A stretch of DNA of 64,000 nucleotides, taken from Selaginella tamariscina. Its lineage: Eukaryota > Streptophyta > Lycopodiopsida > Selaginellales > Selaginellaceae. The notes under the pieces were generated by a model. That model ran no database searches and was not told where the DNA came from. It worked only from the letters and a program-made list of their open reading frames with translations. Of this stretch, positions 12,625 through 23,704 are shown one piece after another. A program made the translations under genes and the position numbers. Position 1 is the stretch's first letter; each line of letters opens with the position of its first letter. Location of the stretch: assembly GCA_003024785.1 (NCBI GenBank), contig PUQB01000621.1, positions 1-64,000 on the forward strand, written 5' to 3'.

Positions 12625-12830
12625 GTGTTGTAGAACCTCCCACACACACCACAAGAATGCTGAGACCGAAATTCAGTAAACAGGATTCGAACCGAAACCC
12701 TCTTTATTCAGTACACGTGTAGATCATTAACTTTAACGGCCACGATTTTCTTGTTGTCCCTGGGGATTGAACTCTGTACGTTGATCGGATCGACTTACTT
12801 AACGGTCACGATTCTCTTGTTTATTTAGTA
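12625..12830. repeat. Short repeat with tRNA B-box-like block and duplicated TTAACGG block
   Basis: GGATTCGAACC (inverse of a B-box-like GGTTCGAATCC) lies at about 12682. A block beginning TTAACGG, followed by CACGAT and TCTTG, occurs twice (about 12732 and 12798). A vaguely similar sequence occurs near 44283-44345. It may be a SINE-like or other small-element relic, but no complete element can be bounded. Confidence 0.3.
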
Positions 12831-13299
12831 ACAAAAAAGCTCATTTTTAAATAGGGATTTCATTAAAAGGTTATTTTTGAGGAGCATTTGAAGCGGCAGC
12901 GCCAGCAACTGCGATCGATCAATTAAGTTGTAAGTGAGTGATCTCTCCTGTCGATTTCTCTCTATCAGCTCGAAATTCATCATTCAGATCGAAGAAATCC
13001 AGAAATCCATCTGCAAAATCGTCGATTTTCAGGTGCTAAATCTCATTTTTATATAAACACATATGTACGTATGCAAATGAAGATGTACATACGAATTCAA
13101 GGAACAGATACATTAAATGTGTCATATGTATGCATATATGAAACGTTTGTATATAACCCTAGATCTCCAAATCGTTTACCTATATTTATCTTCATATATA
13201 GAATTGAGGGATCTGACTCATAGTATATTGTATTACGATGTAAAGTATGAAAATATATATATCATCACGCATAATGTATTGTGTGGTATAGAAAATGTG

Positions 13300-14576
13300 A
13301 TGGGTGAGCACCAGACGTGTAGCAACGGGGTAGTATCAAGTTCATCATCGAAACAAGAGATTTCAGCGAGTTCGAGTGAAAATGTGGACCTTCTTCTTCG
13401 ATCTTCTCTGGATCGACCTGTTTATCATCCCCGGTTGGGCATAGTGATGACTGATGAGCAGTGGAACACCTTGAAGGGCCAGATATCTATATACGGTACC
13501 ATTTGCTTGAAGCTCATTGAAATGCATCAGGCATCTCTGCAGCCCCTGCAACAAGGTCTCTCTCTCTCGATATATATGTGTGTGTGCGTGCGTGCACCAT
13601 AGATATAAGCACATCCATAAACATTTCTATATATAATTACAAAACAATGTATGTGTACATGGAGGTATACACCTACATACCTGATTACTTGTTGTTTGTA
13701 CTTTTTTTTAGCATCTCCTCAGAAATTTACTCGTAGGAAGAGATGGATACCAACTGAGGGGCAGTTGAAGGTCCTGCATAAGTATCAGGAGCTCGGAAGT
13801 ACACCAAACAAGCAAAAGGTAAGTCACACAAAGATAGACACGCTTCATACATTGTGTGTGCGTGTGTTGGAAGGTGAGAGAGATAACCGTGGAGTTAAGC
13901 ATGCATGGATCCGTCAACGAGAGCAGCGTCTACAATTGGTTCCAAAATCGTAAAAGGAGAAGAGGTAAGTCACACACTCACACGGTCATGTATGTATAAT
14001 GTATAGTTGTGATGCAGATGGCAGTGGGGAGTCTTATAAGGATGAGACGGGCGACAAGCAAATTGGTCCTCCATCGGCCTTGACCCCGGCAAGTGTTTAA
14101 GCTTTTCTAGGATCAGAAGGATTTTACAAATGTAGGTGGATCCTTCTGTGTATTTTGTATGTATTTGTGTGCGTGTTGTTTATCCCACGTTGACTGACAG
14201 TCTGTGTTTAATATGCAGTCCGACCTTGAGAGCGCTGTGAATACAGTTGTACCTTCATTTATGAATGGAGAACCATGCATATTGACTGAGTGAGATTCTA
14301 TTTCTTATAATACGATTTCATCTTTAAATAATCTAAACTATATATCTATATATGAAAGATTTCATATATATAGATATATGAAATCATATATATATATATT
14401 GCAGAGTTGGCACAAGTGAGGTGAAGAACACTCCAAGTGGGACAGGAAGAGTTAAAGGTACGCTTCTAATACACACACGCACACGCAGCACTCATCTTAT
14501 ACATTTATGGGTCTGTGTAGTTTTGCAAGACGGTCCGTGTTGCCATCCGTTTGTGGCACAGTTCTTCCTCATTTGA
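13300..14576 (+). CDS. WUSCHEL-related homeobox protein, WOX13 (ancient) clade
   Basis: A nuclear homeodomain transcription factor of the oldest WOX clade, linked to development and cell-fate change. Seven exons (13300-13555, 13712-13818, 13874-13964, 14018-14088, 14219-14289, 14405-14457, 14521-14576) keep one frame of 234 aa. The N-terminal region has the WOX13-type stretch [17 protein letters not shown] and [10 protein letters not shown]. The homeodomain runs from [17 protein letters not shown] to [13 protein letters not shown], with the invariant WFQN of helix 3. The intron after exon 4 starts with GC (GCAAGT), a GC-AG intron; the last two short exons are predicted from phase and splice sites only. 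No WUS-box was seen, as expected for this clade. The start is the first ATG giving a compact N-terminus; in-frame upstream ATGs exist from 13117. Confidence 0.85.
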
Positions 14577-14918
14577 ATGGCGAAGAGAAAGGGACTTGCT
14601 AACACTGTTCTTTTTGTAGTAATTAAGATTTTTATTGGATTTAATTATATATTGTTGATATTAAAACCAGGAGTATGTTCAATAGATCCTGGCATATTAT
14701 AGATTCTCGGTTTATGCTCTTCTTACTGTATATTAGGGAAAGAGAGAGACATCACCTATATAACAGCACGTGTGCGTGGAACTCATGAACCATAATATAC
14801 GGAAACACTCTATTATAACATTCTCGTTCTTAATTTACACAAGTTGATTACGTGTATTCCCGCGTGTGTGTGTGTGTGTGTTCCATACCAACGTACTTTA
14901 AATATGATTCTTAAGGGT

Positions 14919-16547
14919 TTAATATAAACAACGCAGATTTCTATACAAACTAGACATAGACAAAGCTGTCAGAAAGCGATTAATATCCAGCCCATTGTAC
15001 AGCCGAATACCAAACCAGCAAGCAAGGCTGACCCCAAGCGCAAATGCTAACCCACTGTACACCCAGCACTGCAGCGGACGAGCATGAACCGTCCTCCCAT
15101 TGCCTTTTCCTCTTCATCTTCCCACCCTCTTGTGCCTTGCATCTCTTCCTCTGCACATGTATGCACTATCTAAACATATACACACATGTATATGACAGCA
15201 TATATCGGATGTAAGTAGCACCCATGTTTAGATACAGAGTGTCTTTAGTACATCCGTATCTATTATACAGTGTTATATGTGTGTGTGTGTGAACTGCATG
15301 ATATGCACCTGTAACTCTCCAGCCATGACGTGTTGGTCGTCATCATCCCCTTCATCCTCCAGTTCTTCCTTGGAACGAAGCCTCAACCACATATTTCTCG
15401 GCCTGCAGGTACTTAACCCAGTGCTTGTAAGTTAACGAAACAGAGGCCTCATGAAAGAAGAGCTTAAGGAGCTGGTCTCTCTCCGCAACAGCCTCTGCAG
15501 CCTTCTCCTCTGCCTCCCTTGCCCTCGACTGCGATCTACACAGTGCCTCCCCTAAAGCTCACAGTCTCCTTCCAAAGCTTCCAGTTTACAGTTTCCTCAC
15601 TCCTGCAACCATACAGAGAGAGAGAGAGGTGTACAAGTGTAAGTTTATTTATCCAAAAGCATATATGTCGTAGCCTATTAAGTAAAAGAGAGTAACACAC
15701 TACGTACACTGCGCATACATACATACATCTAAAATGTATCGACTAAAACATACATAAAAGCATCACACACACACACACAATACTCACTTCTCTGTTTGAT
15801 GTGCGATGCAGAAGCCCGCTTCAGAAGCTCCAGAGAATTCACATTATCTTTCTTCTGCTTCATATCCAAGTATCCCAAGCTACGGAAAGCCTGTGTCAGA
15901 TCATCTCCATAGAATGCACTCTTTTCATCCTTTAGAACATGCCCTGCTACTACATGGCTTCCACTGTGTTCCTCCTTAAGAACACGCCCTGTTACTCCTT
16001 TAGCCGCTGGTGACACTGGTGGTGGCAGGTCACAGTTAGCATGCCTTCTGTCGACTTTCTTGCAATGAGAGCAGCCAGTTCCCTTTGTTGGCATGTCTCC
16101 ATCCCGGCACGTCCATGTTCCTAGATGTAACAGTCTGCTGAACCTTAAATCCAATACGTTTGTGGGGTTTATGGGATTCGTGGGGCTTGACTTCACCACC
16201 TCGGTTACATCAGACCCGGGCTTCTCAACAACTGAAGGTGAATCTATAGCTTGCCAATCCTGTAAGGACTTTGAATCAATGGAGACGTCTAGCACGCTCT
16301 TAGCCTGTGTATCTCCCTCCTTCTCCACATGAAAGTGGAAGTCCAGCTTCCTGTCCATGAAGTAGTGTGAATTCACCGTGTTCCATCCATCACTCAGCTC
16401 ACTCTTCCTCCCCTTAGTAAACTCAATCTCGTCCTGCTTAGTACCCAACACTTCACCTGCCTTTGCCGAACGTTTTGAGTCCTCGTGTAGCAAGTAGCAC
16501 GTAGCAGCTGTCCGTTGCCAAGCCGTTCTCATCTCGGCTGCCGCCAT
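14919..16547 (-). CDS. Conserved plant protein of unknown function with C-terminal membrane anchor
   Basis: I recognise the family but not its job. The start MAAAEMRTAWQRTA resembles the AWQRTANRCFVQEDAKRAP start of an uncharacterised plant family, and ATCYLLHEDSKR follows it. A large exon (about 15790-16547) is Ser/Asp/Lys-rich and probably disordered. A later exon (about 15395-15545) reads REAEEKAAEAVAERDQLLK and FFHEASVSLTYKHWVKYLQ, the conserved coiled-coil/helical core of that family. The last segment (14919-15110) encodes a hydrophobic WVYSGLAFALGVSLACWFG helix, a likely C-terminal membrane anchor. Frames do not join perfectly between the core and the anchor, so an unseen exon boundary or an indel is likely. 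The N-terminus is also possible at 16601. Confidence 0.6.
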
Positions 16548-16969
16548 GTCTCCCCTTGGAGCCTCCCTGAACATCGCCCAACAAAAGTTAGCACAGAACA
16601 ATCAGAGAATTCGTCCGAATGTCTAGAACCAGAACACGAATGAGAATTCTCTGTAGAGATGTAGCAATTCAAGATGCTCCTGTATCTACAGCTTAGACAC
16701 TTACACAAGCAAGAATCTAAGCAGAAGAAGCTGAAAATTGACAAGAATTCCCGAAAATGAAGAACAGAGAAGCAAATGTACATATACACGAGACATACCT
16801 CGAAAGTCTGTATACAGGCGCACGGATCTGACCAAGGGCGAGCCGAAGGGGAAGAATTCAGCCTTCCTCCATAGCCAGTCGAAACCCTTGCCCTTCTTCC
16901 TTGCTTGCATCGTATGAGCGCGCAAAAAAATCCACATTTCTAAGCTATGACATGACCTACGTGGCACCT

Positions 16970-17463
16970 GTCACTCGGATGACGTGTCTTATCTCCATAT
17001 TCCCGGGAATATCTTTCCGAAGACCGTGCTGCACGTAAAATAGTACTAAAGAATTTAGTTTAACAAAAACAGTTATGCATTATTAATTATTAAGCTAAAA
17101 ATTAATCAAATCATAAGAATTTAATTAAATAATTAAGAGCAAACTTTTATTAATATAAAAGAACGGCCACGCGTCCTGTCACCTGCAAGCGTGAGAAAGC
17201 GCTAAGTACAATGTTTTTTAACTTATATACAAGTCATCCGTAGATAAGCACTACGTACATACGTGTCAACGTACGAGTTGTACGGTATTTGGGATACGTG
17301 GAGATCATGGTTAAATGAATTAAACTTACATAATAATTAATTAATTCCTTTATTTAGTCAATAGCGATATTATTAGTTGTATAACGCTACTGCAAGATAA
17401 TCCAATCTTTCCTGATTATAGAAACTCCACTAACTTTACATGCTTAAACTGCAGGGGTTTAGC
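16970..17463. other. Intergenic, no gene seen
   Basis: AT-rich sequence between the 5' region of the unknown-function gene and the 3' end of PPOX. No conserved coding stretch or RNA gene was recognised. Confidence 0.5.
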
Positions 17464-17802
17464 TTAAACTACTTGTTTAATAACTTGTGCTAAGTACTTA
17501 GAAACCATCTCAGCACTCTCGTAAGCCCCTTCAACACATCTACCCAGTGCAACACCGGCTACATAGTTCCCTCCAAGGAATATTCCTTCGTACCCGGAAT
17601 CTTTCAAGCCTGAACATGCGTCTTCCACGTGTCTCAAGTGTCCCACTGTGAACTGTGGGATCGCCCTCGGCCATAACCGAACACCGTGTACCCTTGGTGC
17701 CTCTGCATCTTGCTTTAAAAGCATCGTACGGAGGTCTTTATCAACTGTTTCCACTATCTCATCGTCTTCCTGTCGAAATGTGTGTATGCATGTGTGTGTA
17801 TC

Positions 17803-17852
<50 letters not shown>

Positions 17853-18968
17853 ACCTTCATTGCAACTTGTGTATTGGTAGCTCCTCCAATATAATTCAGG
17901 AGTAAAACACGTCCCTGAGGTGCACGACCAGGAAATAGAGAAGAGCTGTATATCGTCCCTGCATTCGTAGCAGTTATAGTGTTCACATCTCTCTCTCTCT
18001 CTCTCTCTCTCACATACACACACACACACACACCTAGGGTCTGTACTCCTTGACTTCGAGGATGAAGTTGGCCAAAGCCCCTCAATTCTCCATTACTTAG
18101 ACGATCCTCTCGAATGGCTGACTTGGAGTAGGATAATGTAACTGCTAATACAGGTGGATAGTATATCTCAGACAGAGCGTCTGACGTGGCTTGCTGGAAC
18201 AAGAAAAACAGTGTGTGTGTGTGAGAGAGAGAGAGAGGGGGATTTATGGGGACTTACCGATATTGGACGTAGGATCTCACTAGCAACGTAAGATGGTACA
18301 GTCATGACTACGGATTTTGCTAACACTGCCCTTGTACCTTCTGGAGTGTCGTACACAAGACTGTATAAATTTCCAGATGTTTTCTTTACAGACAACAGCT
18401 TCCATTTAAGTTTCACACTGTCCCCTAATCTGAACACATATTAGAGTAAAGTAGAAACACGCACGCACGCACGCACCTCGTTGCTATAGCCTTGGGAAGA
18501 GATGTGAGCCCTTGCGAAATGATCCAACGGTTTGTCCTTTGGGCTTTGGCAACCGCCTGTATATATGTATATATATCATGGATAATATATGTATGTCACA
18601 TAAGCTTACGGGTCACGAGGTGGAGGCGGATTCTTCTTCTTATCTTGAATAAGCTTCAAAGTTCCTCCTATAATGCTTCCACCAGTTTCTTCCAGTTTCC
18701 ATACTTTGCCAAATGCTGCCTTCATACTCAGCTTCGAAGGATCTCCAGCATAAACCCCTGAAAACTACTCTATCTTAACTTAACTGTAATAAGTGTGTGT
18801 GTGTGTGTGCGCGTGTGTGTTCATTTACTATATATGCATGATACATGCATATTCACCTGAGCAAAACGGTTCAATCAACCTTTCGAAAACTTCTTCTCCC
18901 AAGTTACGACGGACAAACTGCTCCACAGATTCTTCTCCAGCCTGCAAATGATTTATTATATATGTACA

Positions 18969-19008
<40 letters not shown>

Positions 19009-19755
19009 GCTTACTGGAGGCGGAGATCGTAGTCCAAGAGCACCTAGTCCAGCTCTTATCTTACCACCAATACTCATAAGGTCAAAGAAGGGAAGATCGC
19101 TTAGACCTCCAGGTACTTTACGAAGCTGTCCTCCCCAAAGAACAAACCGTGGTGCATCAGGATCTCCTAACACAAGCTCATCTTTCAATCCACTGTCAAC
19201 CTACATGACAAGAGCGTGTTTGATGTAATGCGTGTGTGTATAACATATATCACACAACACAACACAACACACACACACACACACTAACTACTGACCGCCA
19301 TGGTGAGCATGGAATCATTGGGCTGAAAGCTTTTGGGCCTTCTTCCCAGAGATACCCATCAGCTTCCAGAGTAGTAATATTTCCCAACTCTCTCCTTGGC
19401 TTCGGTAACAAGAATTGAACCCACAGGAACATCATACTTGGTAACCAAACGCTTGTGCTGTACAAAGCCCAGAAATCCCACCACCAACGATAACACAGTC
19501 GACATCCTTCACATCCTCGCTTCTATTCGAGACGGCCGGTGGGATTGTCACAGTTTGCTTGCAGACCACACTGTGATTCTTATTACGTTTCCTGTTCTTT
19601 GTGTTGTTGCTTAATCTTACTTGTCTGGTGTCTAATCTGTGCGGATTCTGGAGCACTCCTAGATGCGGAGTGTTTGTGGCTGATATGATCTTTGTTGCCT
19701 GCATTGTCCCAGATGAACCATCGGAGATAGAGTTAGATTGATCCCGCCTGACCAA
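17464..19755 (-). CDS. PPOX: Protoporphyrinogen IX oxidase, chloroplast type
   Basis: A FAD enzyme that oxidises protoporphyrinogen IX to protoporphyrin IX, the last step shared by haem and chlorophyll synthesis, on plastid membranes. About ten exons are seen: 17464-17769, 17855-17958, 18034-18193, 18258-18429, 18477-18556, 18610-18757, 18857-18941, 19015-19200, and 19296 up to the start. After a Ser/Asn-rich transit-like leader comes the FAD-binding [18 protein letters not shown]. Later landmarks are [77 protein letters not shown] and the C-terminal [19 protein letters not shown]. Small indels occur near 19459 (+T), 19384, 19335 (-A) and 18514 (-G), mostly in homopolymers; the rest is conserved, so I suspect consensus errors. 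The start could be 19755 or 19704. Confidence 0.9.
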
Positions 19756-19799
19756 TCACAGGCATTCTTTAGATTCTGCAATTATCCTGATTAACACCG

Positions 19800-19976
19800 G
19801 CATTTAAAAAACCCTAAACCCCTATTTATTATCATTTATTTAAGAACCCTAAACCCTGTTTATTAGGGTTCTTTTCATTTAGATTCTGCACAATAACCCT
19901 AAACCCCTGTTTATTAGGGTTCTTTCATTTAGATTCTGCACAATAACCCTAAACCCCTGTTTATTAGGGTTCTTTC
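19800..19976. repeat. Tandem telo-box repeat able to form hairpins, upstream of PPOX
   Basis: ACCCTAAACCC and its complement TTAGGGTT alternate in three imperfect units of about 60 bp; the last two (about 19861-19970) are nearly identical and each can fold as an AACCCTAA/TTAGGGTT hairpin. The spacer ATTTAGATTCTGCACAATA is repeated. It lies 45-220 bp upstream of the PPOX start and within about 50 bp of the ABA4 3' end. Known: telo-boxes (AAACCCTA) are promoter elements of housekeeping plant genes. Inference: PPOX promoter element. Confidence 0.6.
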
Positions 19977-20028
19977 GTGATATTTGACTGGGGTGATAGT
20001 GAACATTGTGTTTGAACTTCATAATATG

Positions 20029-20270
20029 TTAATGTTGTTGTTTACTTTCATTTATAAGGAGCTTCGGTTTGAACTTCATTAATGTAACAGCCTGCGTTAA
20101 AATGAAGTAAGATAAAGATTTTTTTAAGTAATTAGAATTTAGCTAACCTTTGTAATTATATGGCAAAGCATGCCAACGGGGCAGAACATGAGGCAAAGTA
20201 TCAGTGAATGTCGAGTTTCAACATTGTGTGTTTAATCCTTCAAGAAAAATCTGCCTGCACATACACTGTT

Positions 20271-20345
<75 letters not shown>

Positions 20346-20708
20346 ACCTTCCTACAAACAGGTCAGCAGCCAGAAGATGCACCCATGCAGATGCTACGGT
20401 TAAGGTGCTACTGAACATTTCTTTGTGATGCCTGCAAGCTACTAAACCAGCTTTGTCAAAGTATGCGTATACACAAGCGTATCTGTAGTTCGTGTGGTGC
20501 GTGTGTGTGAGAGAGAGAGAGATGTATGGCTTGTTATCACACACTGCATACACACCTCTGGAAGATAATACTTGCTAGAAAACATGAAACTGAAGTGTGT
20601 TAGGCGTCCAAGATGTCGAAAGCAAATATGTGTACATTGCTCCAAGTACCACGAAAGGTATATTGCTTTCAGCTACACGTTTTGTCTGTCCAAACAAGCC
20701 AAGTTATA

Positions 20709-20789
<81 letters not shown>

Positions 20790-21330
20790 AACACACAACA
20801 CACACAAAGTCAACTTCTTACCCATGATTTTCGAGAGCAAGTATCATGATTGTATAATATGGCATGACCAATGTTGTGGCCAAGGTAAAGATTGAAGCAG
20901 ATAGCCTCACTGTGCTTACAGAAGCAACTGCTTGAACTTGTACTGCAAAGACAATACTTGGTTTAAATATGTTAATAATTGCTAAACGATAAATAACTTA
21001 CATCTCCTATTCCATGGAAGCATCAGTTTATATTATTTGGGGAGCTTGATGATGGTTTTACTAAGGGAGATCCAATTCCCATCTGTAGAGAATTCGGACA
21101 AGTCATATATATATGTATATATGTATATATACATACATACTTACTGCGTTCTGCATTGGAACAAACTATGTTCTTCAGTAAGATTGGAGACATACCTCTG
21201 CTGCATTGTAATAATCATCTTCACGGGTTGCCGTGGAAGAATGCAATGTGTAAACTGGAGTGGGGATTGTAGGGGAATTGACAAATCGAAGTGGGAATAT
21301 TTGATCAAGTGGGATTATAGCTGCTGTTAA
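20029..21330 (-). CDS. ABA4: ABA4, membrane protein required for neoxanthin synthesis
   Basis: A plastid membrane protein (DUF4281) needed to convert violaxanthin to neoxanthin, the branch feeding abscisic acid. Segments in minus-strand order: a Ser/Thr/Pro-rich transit-like part (about 21225-21330), [20 protein letters not shown] (about 20840-20955), [20 protein letters not shown] and YYLPE (about 20572-20665), [20 protein letters not shown] (20342-20435), [19 protein letters not shown] (about 20163-20230) and a last exon LMKFKPKLL ending at a TAA at 20029-20031. The hydrophobic stretches correspond to the family's membrane helices. Two one-base indels (near 20592 and 20230) interrupt the frame, and the first exon and start codon are unresolved. 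Introns hold long CT/GA/CA repeats. It is co-oriented with PPOX and RPE, with separate promoters likely. Confidence 0.8.
20281..20790. repeat. Long GT/GA and CT/CA microsatellites in ABA4 introns
   Basis: (GT)n(GA)n occupies 20279-20338 and (CT)n with a CA tail occupies about 20711-20810. They fill ABA4 introns almost completely. The peptides made only of R/E or L/S alternations in this interval are repeat translations, not genes. Confidence 0.8.
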
Positions 21331-21548
21331 GTTCTCATTGGATGAATACTGTTTGCTTTGATTAAGATGTAGCGTTAATTAATTTGTGTACATAATGTGT
21401 GTGGAGATGCAATTTCTGAGGACAGTAGCATGCTTCTTCTTCTTCCTTGGCTACAATTTAAGTGGTGTATACATTCATGAATATATGTTTTATCATGCAC
21501 ATGAACATCAATGTCTGTCATGTGCATGACTTTGCGTGCACATGCACT

Positions 21549-21664
<116 letters not shown>

Positions 21665-21720
21665 AGCAGAAAACTGTCTGTTATGAAAGTATGACTTTTA
21701 CAGGGTTTACCTTTATATAT

Positions 21721-21982
21721 CTACACATTTTGAGCAGATAGTACACTGTTCTTCATCAAGCTTATCACAGCAGATGGGTCTTGAGCACCAAAAACAGAGC
21801 TTCCAGCTACTATGCAATTAGCTCCCGCCTTAGCTGCTTGCTCAATGGTTGAGGGACCCAGACCACCATCGACCTATGTTAAATTATCTGTTACTATATA
21901 CTTCAAACAAAGAATGATAAGAATAAACCTCAATGTCGAGTGCAGGATTCTACTTCGAAGCGCTTCCACCTGTAGGCACATC

Positions 21983-22028
<46 letters not shown>

Positions 22029-22517
22029 GTGTTGTATATCTGTATTCACCTTCTTCATGGTCTCTGGCATGAACTTTTGACCCCAAAGCCAGGTTCCACC
22101 GTCATGATGAGCACCATGTCAATATAACCACTATCAACCTGTGTGCACAATAACATGACTATAACTAATAACTTAGTAGAATTAAATACTTACAAGGGGA
22201 TATACTTCTTCAACTGGAGTTCCAGGTTTGATCGACACTCCAACTCTCATGCCGCTTTCTTTGACTTTCTTTGTAATGTCCTTCCAATTATCTAATACAC
22301 ACATAAACATACACACATATTTGTGATTTTCGTGTATATTTACCTCGGGAGGCTTCTAGATGAAAAGTGAACCCGGATGCTCCAGCTTTAGAGAAAGCTT
22401 CCACATAGTCCAGCGGGTTTGTAACCATGAGATGACAATCTAGATAAGCTCTGCATTCATATTATAAAGTTTAAAACTCAGCCAATAACACTGTTTTTAT
22501 ATATATATATATATTAT

Positions 22518-22555
<38 letters not shown>

Positions 22556-22890
22556 TATATAAAGCTGTATGTACGATGCACTTACTGTGTATGTTTTCGA
22601 AGAGATTGAATCACAGGGGCTCCAATTGTCAAGTTGGGTACGAAATGCCTGCAAATCCATTACGTAAAAAGCAGGAAGATCAACGGATCAGACTTACCCA
22701 TCCTGCACAACACCAAATTTGCTTCTAATTATATACACATTCACACACACACGCACACGCAACGCACACACACTACCATAATGTCCATGTGCAACCAATC
22801 AGCACCACAATCGATCATCCGTTGTGCTTCAGAAGCCAAATTTGCAAAATCCGATGAAAGCATCGAAGGCGCAATCTTCGGCTGTGCCAT
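21721..22890 (-). CDS. RPE: Cytosolic-type ribulose-phosphate 3-epimerase
   Basis: It interconverts D-ribulose 5-phosphate and D-xylulose 5-phosphate in the pentose phosphate pathway. No transit peptide is present: the protein starts [19 protein letters not shown], as in the cytosolic isoform. Eight exons: 22777-22890, the 5-nt microexon 22698-22702, 22586-22648, 22344-22450, 22194-22291, 22050-22138, 21929-21969 and 21721-21873; the expected product is about 223 aa, the family's normal size. Landmarks are HMDIM, then the Asp-Gly from the microexon, [39 protein letters not shown] and [10 protein letters not shown]. The metal-binding His and Asp residues are present. Exons 6 and 7 are 89 and 41 nt instead of 90 and 42, each lacking one base in a G or A run (near 22081 and 21946). 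A consensus error is more likely than decay. Confidence 0.9.
22698..22702 (-). other. RPE: 5-nt microexon (GATGG) of RPE
   Basis: On the minus strand the five bases GATGG lie between a good acceptor (GTGTTGTGCAG) and a good donor (GTAAGTC). Joining exon 1 (ending at the second Met of MDIM), GATGG and the exon starting GCATTTC gives MDIM-DG-HFVPN, the invariant motif. Leaving the microexon out shifts the frame and removes the catalytic Asp. It is therefore strongly supported by frame and conservation, though not by transcripts. Confidence 0.85.
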
Positions 22891-23061
22891 TCTTCCTTAG
22901 CTTCTTTAAACCCTAATTTAGTCAAATTAAATCAGTATCTGCATAGTATATTCAGTAAGCATATACTTGGAATATACGTTACAATTATTTTAAAATTATT
23001 TTAATAGTTTTTTAATAAAACTCAGATACATCACATTTTCGGCCCTTGATAGCAAAGTACC
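22891..23061. promoter_or_regulatory. 171-bp bidirectional promoter region between RPE and SDR
   Basis: The two start codons face away from each other across 171 bp, so both promoters and 5' UTRs must share this AT-rich interval. No clear TATA box was assigned. Inference: coordinated transcription. Confidence 0.5.
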
Positions 23062-23634
23062 TTGTCTGTTGAGCGGCGACATCTAGGTGGGTCGTCTTAT
23101 CTGCCCCGAGTATCCCAAGAGTCCGGGAACCCTACATCTGCGGAGAAGAAGGAAGCATGGGTGTGGCGATCCAAATTGGAATGCAAAGACATGGTGGTTG
23201 TGATCACCGGCTGCTCCGAGGGCGGAATCGGACACGCACTGGCTACGGAATTTGCGAGCAGGGGATGTTGTGTTGTGGCCACTGCTCGCAATGTTGCGTC
23301 CATGAAGAGCCTCCAGGAACAGCCCAATGTCACGTGTATTCCCTTGGATGTTGTTCAGGAGAGTTCTATGTCGCATGCTGTGGATCAGACTGTGAAGAAA
23401 TTTGGGAAGATTGATGTTCTTGTTAACAATGCCGCCGTTCCCTGTCTTGGCCCCGTTGCCGAAGTCCCACTGGAGAATCTGGAACGAGCTTTCAAAACCA
23501 ATGTGTTTGGTAATCTCGTGTGTGTATGTTAGTTGGTGTGTGATATATAGTGCACATACACACGTTTGAACATGTATGTTCTCTCTCTCTCTCTTCCACA
23601 CACACAGAACATGCTCAGTTTTCAGCTTAAAGCT

Positions 23635-23704
<70 letters not shown>

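Noticed and set aside
13117-13299. Upstream in-frame ATGs extending the WOX protein
   Set aside because: The extension is hydrophobic/low-complexity and unlike WOX proteins; the ATG at 13300 gives a family-like N-terminus.
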